Below are positions 32,225 to 36,061 of a stretch of 36,061 nucleotides of DNA, piece by piece; position 1 is the first letter of the stretch, and every line of letters starts with the position of its first letter. Where the stretch lies: assembly GCA_018001935.1 (NCBI GenBank), contig JAGNHB010000060.1:1-36061 (forward strand). Direction: 5' to 3'. Made by a program: the position numbers and the translations under genes. The notes under the pieces are model-generated. The model was not told the DNA's origin, searched no databases, and saw only the letters and a list, made by a program, of their open reading frames with translations. The DNA is from Acidobacteriota bacterium (GTDB lineage Bacteria > Acidobacteriota > JAAYUB01).

Positions 32225-32431
32225 ATTTTGAACCACGAAATACACGGAATACACGAAACAGGGGCGCATTCAGCAAAACAGTGCATTATCAATGTGTTCA
32301 GCGGGGCGATCCTGGGGAAACGCTGAGAACGTGTCGAACGAGCGTCATCGGGTCAAGCGAGCCGATGCATCATTCTCAGGTTCTTCTTTAACCGTATTGT
32401 TCGTGTATTTCGTGTATTTCGTGGTCAAAAT
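32225..32431. repeat. Inverted repeat of ACGAAATAC words between mtgA and the CheA-like gene
   Basis: The left arm (32225-32259) and right arm (32399-32431) both read, in opposite orientation, ATTTTG-CCACGAAATACAC with a further tandem word each. They enclose about 140 bp of unrelated sequence without a gene. The right arm begins at the stop codon of the CheA-like gene; the left arm ends about 50 bp before the mtgA start. Confidence 0.75.
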
Positions 32432-34725
32432 CAGGGGTCGCCGATGAGGTCCCGGACGGCACCGATGAGGCGGTCGTCGTGGAAGGAACTCTTGGTGAGG
32501 TAATAATCGGCGCCGGCGTCGAGACCCCGAAGCTTGTCCTCCTCCCGGTCCTTGTAGGAGACGATCATGACGGGCATCGCCTTCCGGCGGGGGTCCGCCT
32601 TGATGCGGCGCACCAGCTCGATGCCGTCCATGCGGGGCATGTCCACGTCCGTGACCACCAGGTGGTAAGGGGCTTCCTGGAGCGCGTTCAGACCGTCCAT
32701 GCCGTCCACGGCCACGGCCACCTCGTAGCCCCGGTTCTCCAGGAGCTTGCGCTCCACCTCGCGCACGGTGAGGGAGTCGTCCACCACCAGGATGCGCTTG
32801 CGGTCCTCGGGGCGCTGCACCCGGCGGCTCACGGCCCGGAGGACGCGCCCCTGGCCGATGAGGTTGTCCACCCCCCGCACCAGGTCGTCGACGTCCAGGA
32901 TGAGCAGGGGGGATCCGTCTTCCATGACGGCGCCGGCGGAGATGTTGGGGACCTTGCCCAGGCGCGGGTCCAGAGGGATGACCACCAGCTCGCGCTCGCC
33001 CAGGAAACGATCGACGGCCACCCCGTAGCGGCTCAGGCGGTCGCTGAGCACCACCACCCGCAGGATGCGCACGTCCCGGGCCTCCGGCAGCGGCACCTGG
33101 AGGATCTGCCGGGCGTCCACGAGACCGAGGGTCTCCCCGCCGTCGTCGCAGTAGAGGCGGTCCTCCACCACGCGCAGGTCCTCCGCGGCCACGTTCAGGA
33201 GACGGTCGATCCGGACCAGGGGGACGGCGTACGCTTCGCCCCCGATCTCCACCTGGAGGGCGCGCATCACGGACAGGGCCAGCGGCAGCATCAGCCGGAA
33301 GGTGGTCCCCTCGCCGGGCTTCGACTCGATGCGCACCATCCCCCGGACCTCGTGGACCATGTTGTGCACCACGTCGAGCCCGACACCCCGCCCCGACAGC
33401 TCGGTCACGTTCACGGAGGTGGAGAAGCCCGGCAGGAAGAGAAACTCCAGCAACTCCGCCTCGCTCATCCCCGCGGCCATCTCCCCCGTGGCGTACCCCT
33501 TTTCCACGACCCGGGCCCGGACGGTCTCCGGGTCGATCCCCCTCCCGTCGTCGGAGATGGTGATCTCCAGGAGCCCCGAACGGTGCCGCGCCTCCACCCG
33601 GATGGTCCCTTCCTCGGGTTTGCCGGCCCGCCTTCGGACGTCCGGCGTTTCGAGGCCGTGGTCCGCGGCGTTCCGGAGCAGGTGGTTGAGGGGGGCTTCC
33701 AGTCGTTCCATGATGTCCCGGTCCACCGGGGTGCCGAGCCCGCCGGTCTGGAACCGGATCCGCTTGCCGAGGGACCGGGCGAGGTCCCGGACCATGCGGT
33801 CGAAGCCGATCAGGCCCTCGGAGAAGGGGCGCATGCGGCACCGGATCACCTCGGCGTAAAGGCGCTCGGCGAGGTTCTCCATCCGCCGCGAGAACTGGTC
33901 GAAGTCCTCGATGTGGGCCAGGACCGCCTCGCGCAGGGGGGTGAAGCGTTCGCCCGCCTCGGCCACGGGGTCCGGGGCCCCGGCGGGGGACAGCCCGGGC
34001 GAGGCCGTGAGGCGTCTGGCCACCCAGTCCTCCAGGGGGCCGGTGAGGGCCTTGATCTTCCGGAGGCACGCGGAGAACGCCTTCAGGGAGCGGGCGTGCA
34101 CGAGGCACTCCCCGGAGAGGCCCATGAGCCGGCTGAGGTTCTCCGACTGGACGCGCACGAAGCCCGGTTCCACGCGCTCCTCCTCCGCATCGGCGGCCGG
34201 GGGGGGAGGCGGTTCGGGGGCCGGAGCCGGCCGGGCGGGCGGGGCCGAGGTGAGCGGTTCGGACGGGGCCGGGACCGGCGGGGCGGAGGGCGGCGGCCCG
34301 GGTGCGGGACCCGGGGCGGACGGCTCGAGGAGGATGTCACGAAGTTGCCCCGCCAGGGCGTCCATGAGCTCCTTCCGGGCCTTCATCGCCTCCGGGATCG
34401 CCGAAACGCCCATTCCGGCGAACTCCTTGAAAATGTCGTTGGCCTGCAGGAGGGTGTCGACGTGCCCGGCCTGCAGCCGGAGCCGCTCGTGCTGGGCGGC
34501 GGAGAGGACGTCCTCCATGGCGTGGGCCATCCCCACCGCGTCTGCGAGACCCACGATCCGGGCTGCGCCCTTGATGGAGTGGGCCGCTCGCATCAGCGGC
34601 TCGAACCGGGAGGGGGAAGGGTTCGACTCGGCCCCCACCAGGCCGGACTCCAGCACCCGGGAGTGGGTCTCGAGTTCAATCCGGAACAGGTCGAGCAAGG
34701 AATCGTCGTACGGGGGGGTGCTCAT
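32431..34725 (-). CDS. CheA-type hybrid histidine kinase with receiver, WspE-like
   Basis: The 764-residue cytoplasmic signalling kinase has an Hpt domain with phospho-accepting histidine in RAAHSIKGAAR (H49), a Pro/Ala-rich linker (about 130-180), a dimerisation region, and an HATPase domain (N box HLLRNAADHG near 347, DDGRGID, GRGVGLDVV). A CheW-like regulatory domain spans about 490-618 and a C-terminal receiver about 641-762 (LVVDDSLTVREVE, VVTDVDMPRMDG with D693, then a lysine in LTKSS). This order is that of WspE, which passes phosphate to a diguanylate cyclase response regulator in Pseudomonas. No P2 domain is present. The ATG overlaps the stop of the upstream CheW-like gene. Confidence 0.9.
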   Translation of the reverse strand: MSTPPYDDSLLDLFRIELETHSRVLESGLVGAESNPSPSRFEPLMRAAHSIKGAARIVGLADAVGMAHAMEDVLSAAQHERLRLQAGHVDTLLQANDIFKEFAGMGVSAIPEAMKARKELMDALAGQLRDILLEPSAPGPAPGPPPSAPPVPAPSEPLTSAPPARPAPAPEPPPPPAADAEEERVEPGFVRVQSENLSRLMGLSGECLVHARSLKAFSACLRKIKALTGPLEDWVARRLTASPGLSPAGAPDPVAEAGERFTPLREAVLAHIEDFDQFSRRMENLAERLYAEVIRCRMRPFSEGLIGFDRMVRDLARSLGKRIRFQTGGLGTPVDRDIMERLEAPLNHLLRNAADHGLETPDVRRRAGKPEEGTIRVEARHRSGLLEITISDDGRGIDPETVRARVVEKGYATGEMAAGMSEAELLEFLFLPGFSTSVNVTELSGRGVGLDVVHNMVHEVRGMVRIESKPGEGTTFRLMLPLALSVMRALQVEIGGEAYAVPLVRIDRLLNVAAEDLRVVEDRLYCDDGGETLGLVDARQILQVPLPEARDVRILRVVVLSDRLSRYGVAVDRFLGERELVVIPLDPRLGKVPNISAGAVMEDGSPLLILDVDDLVRGVDNLIGQGRVLRAVSRRVQRPEDRKRILVVDDSLTVREVERKLLENRGYEVAVAVDGMDGLNALQEAPYHLVVTDVDMPRMDGIELVRRIKADPRRKAMPVMIVSYKDREEDKLRGLDAGADYYLTKSSFHDDRLIGAVRDLIGDP

Positions 34726-35393
34726 GCGCGGAGGCTCCTGTTGAGCGCCAGGAAGAAGGGGTCGCCGTCGACGATCCCGACGCTCCGGCCCGCGATCTCG
34801 GCAACGGCCTTCACCAGGGCGCCGGGAAACCGGGTCAGGGTGTCGGGGGCCTTCCGGGTGTCCGGCATCGGCACATCCACCACCCCGTGCACCTCGGAGA
34901 CGGGGATCACGAAGCGCTCGTGGCGCCGTTCCACGACGAGGAACCGGGCGCCCGGGCCCGCCTCCGCCGGCTCGTCCCCGGAGATCCCGAGTACGGTCTC
35001 GCCGGACAGGAGGGGAAGCAGCTCCCCCTCCACGTTGACCAGCCCCCGGAAAACCCGCCCGCTCCGCCCGGGGACGGTGTGAACCGGCTTCGGGGACCCC
35101 ACGGACCGGCAGAGGACGGTGGGCAGGGCCAGCCACTCGCCCCGGATCCGGAAGAGGACGCAGGAAAGGGTGTCCCCCGTTTCGGTCTCCTTCCGGCCCG
35201 ACAGCAGGCGCGCGTAGTCCTCGAGGAAGCCCTCCGGCGACGGGCGGTCGAGGAGGCGAAGCCCCTCCCGGGCGAAGACGGCGCAGTTCCGGCAGTGCCC
35301 CTCCCGGGGGAGGCGCTCGCAAGTCCCGTCACCGTTGATCCCGACGGTTTTCCAGCAGAGGGTGTGCAAGGTCTGGGGTGTTCCATCCGTCAT
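34722..35393 (-). CDS. CheW-like coupling protein with Cys-rich N-terminus, WspD-like
   Basis: The 223-residue protein has an N-terminal segment 'CWKTVGINGDGTCERLPREGHCRNCAVF' (C13, C25, C34, C37), which closely resembles that of WspD, and a CheW domain (about 75-215, SCVLFRIRGEWLALPTVLCRSV...RGLVNVEGELLPLLSG...RFLVVERRHERFVIPVSEVHGV). CheW proteins link a chemoreceptor to its CheA kinase; the cysteines may bind metal or be redox-sensitive (inference). It overlaps the CheA-like gene by ATGA (34722-34725), so the two are translationally coupled. The ATG at 35393 was preferred because the upstream open frame crosses the divergent promoter region. Confidence 0.88.
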   Translation of the reverse strand: MTDGTPQTLHTLCWKTVGINGDGTCERLPREGHCRNCAVFAREGLRLLDRPSPEGFLEDYARLLSGRKETETGDTLSCVLFRIRGEWLALPTVLCRSVGSPKPVHTVPGRSGRVFRGLVNVEGELLPLLSGETVLGISGDEPAEAGPGARFLVVERRHERFVIPVSEVHGVVDVPMPDTRKAPDTLTRFPGALVKAVAEIAGRSVGIVDGDPFFLALNRSLRA

Positions 35394-35448
35394 AGGGTTG
35401 CGAGACTCCCGTGCCCGAGGGTTTGAGGCTGTGGGATCGTCGGGTCGG

Positions 35449-35457
35449 AGTATAACA
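35449..35457 (-). promoter_or_regulatory. Extended -10 promoter of the WspD/E-like pair
   Basis: On the minus strand TGTTATACT matches the extended -10 form TGnTATAAT with one difference, about 55 bp before the CheW-like start. No good -35 box lies at 16-18 bp, which extended -10 promoters can do without. Confidence 0.5.
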
Positions 35458-35520
35458 TGATTCCTTTTCTTTCCGTGGAATTTTGTGGTAGAGTGAGCGC
35501 AAATCGGAGGAGGAGCCGCG

Positions 35521-36061
35521 ATGAGACAGTGTCCAAAATGCAATGCCCCCGTGGCGGATGAAACCCGGTTCTGCACCGCGTGCGGCGCCCCGGTCCCGGT
35601 GGACCCGACGGGCGCCGGAGGGACCATCATCGCCACCCAGATGATGGATGCGGCGCCGGGCAAGACCGTCATGATGGACGAGAGCGCGACGGTCCCGGTG
35701 CAGAGCGTATCGGCGGGCACCATCGAGAGCACCAAGGAGGACATCAACAAGATCTTCGAGACGTCGGGGGTCTGCCCGCAGTGCTACTCCCCCCTCAAGA
35801 AGGGGAGCAACGCCTGCGAGGAATGCGGCTACCGGTTGACGGGGATGTTCTGCAAGTCGTGCGGGCGCGAGGTCACGGACGGCCAGGAATTCTGCCCGGT
35901 GTGCAAGAGTGCGACCGTGGCGGTCCAGCCGGGGACCCCCCCGTCGGGTGTCCCGGCCGGTGCGTTCTCCTCCACCGGACCGACCGTCGCGGTGGGCATG
36001 GGCGCCCCCCCGCCCGCCCCGCCGGCCGGCGCGGCCACGGCGCAGGTGCCCGCCTACGGGG
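35521..36061 (+). CDS. Multi-zinc-ribbon protein, C-terminus beyond the window
   Basis: The frame is open from the ATG (preceded by GGAGGAGGAG) to the window end, giving 180 residues so far. Three four-cysteine ribbons are visible: CPKCNAPVADETRFCTACG (4-22), CPQC...CEEC (about 84-105) and CKSCGREVTDGQEFCPVC (about 111-128). Between the first and second is a Thr/Met-rich stretch with two similar words, ATQMMD and KTVMMD. A Pro/Gly/Ala-rich part follows the last ribbon and leads out of the window. It is not assigned to a function; ribbons of this kind often head larger regulatory or membrane proteins in this type of genome. It is divergent from the WspD-like gene. Confidence 0.8.
   Translation, partial: MRQCPKCNAPVADETRFCTACGAPVPVDPTGAGGTIIATQMMDAAPGKTVMMDESATVPVQSVSAGTIESTKEDINKIFETSGVCPQCYSPLKKGSNACEECGYRLTGMFCKSCGREVTDGQEFCPVCKSATVAVQPGTPPSGVPAGAFSSTGPTVAVGMGAPPPAPPAGAATAQVPAYG

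Overview
The window is about 36 kb of GC-rich bacterial chromosome with about 25 protein genes. Coding density is high between repeat-filled gaps. No rRNA, tRNA, phage or intact insertion sequence was seen. The gene set suggests Acidobacteriota: a VWFA-related protein of the type common in that phylum, a zinc-ribbon-headed kinase-fold protein with TM, PEGA and TPR parts, many secreted TPR or zinc-ribbon proteins, and a secreted PDZ-TPR-CHAT protein. That assignment is inference, because no marker gene such as 16S is present.

Layout. 1-521: bidirectional terminator and a repeat element. 522-3138 (-): a two-gene unit, a FecR-like secreted protein followed by a Tat-signal LysA-fold PLP enzyme. 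3474-7223 (+): the divergent PDZ-TPR-CHAT protease. 7224-8121: no gene, dense repeats. 8122-13156: a TPR remnant, a VWFA-related protein, an 87-residue protein of unknown function, a cohesin-like secreted protein and transketolase. 13548-17435 (-): a large membrane pseudokinase, divergent from a scramblase-like gene. 18235-19832: a discoidin-like secreted protein and a HAD phosphatase. 19885-23366 (+): TPM protein, duplicated Tim44-like/zinc-ribbon protein and a DUF21-CBS protein, packed as an operon. 23520-25569 (-): an exported CpcT/CpeT-like protein and a second DUF21-CBS protein. 26080-26701 (+): vapBC. 26967-27785 (-): PP2C phosphatase. 28120-30058 (+): groES-groEL. 30165-35393 (-): Mut7-C nuclease, a GT51 transglycosylase, and a CheA-hybrid/CheW pair resembling WspE/WspD. 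35521-end (+): a zinc-ribbon protein cut by the window edge.

The most notable signals are: a near-consensus sigma-54 promoter before groES with an upstream palindrome and no CIRCE; a kinase-fold protein that has lost the VAIK lysine, HRD aspartate and DFG aspartate together; three related inverted-repeat elements of about 150-170 bp with similar outer arms but different interiors; a degenerate tandem tract of about 31 bp beside a 95-bp tandem duplication; and an orphan WspD/WspE-like signalling pair without receptor, methylesterase or diguanylate cyclase nearby. Predicted sigma-70 promoters with good -35/-10 pairs precede the 87-residue gene, transketolase, the pseudokinase and vapBC. Weaker ones precede the discoidin-like gene and the HAD phosphatase.
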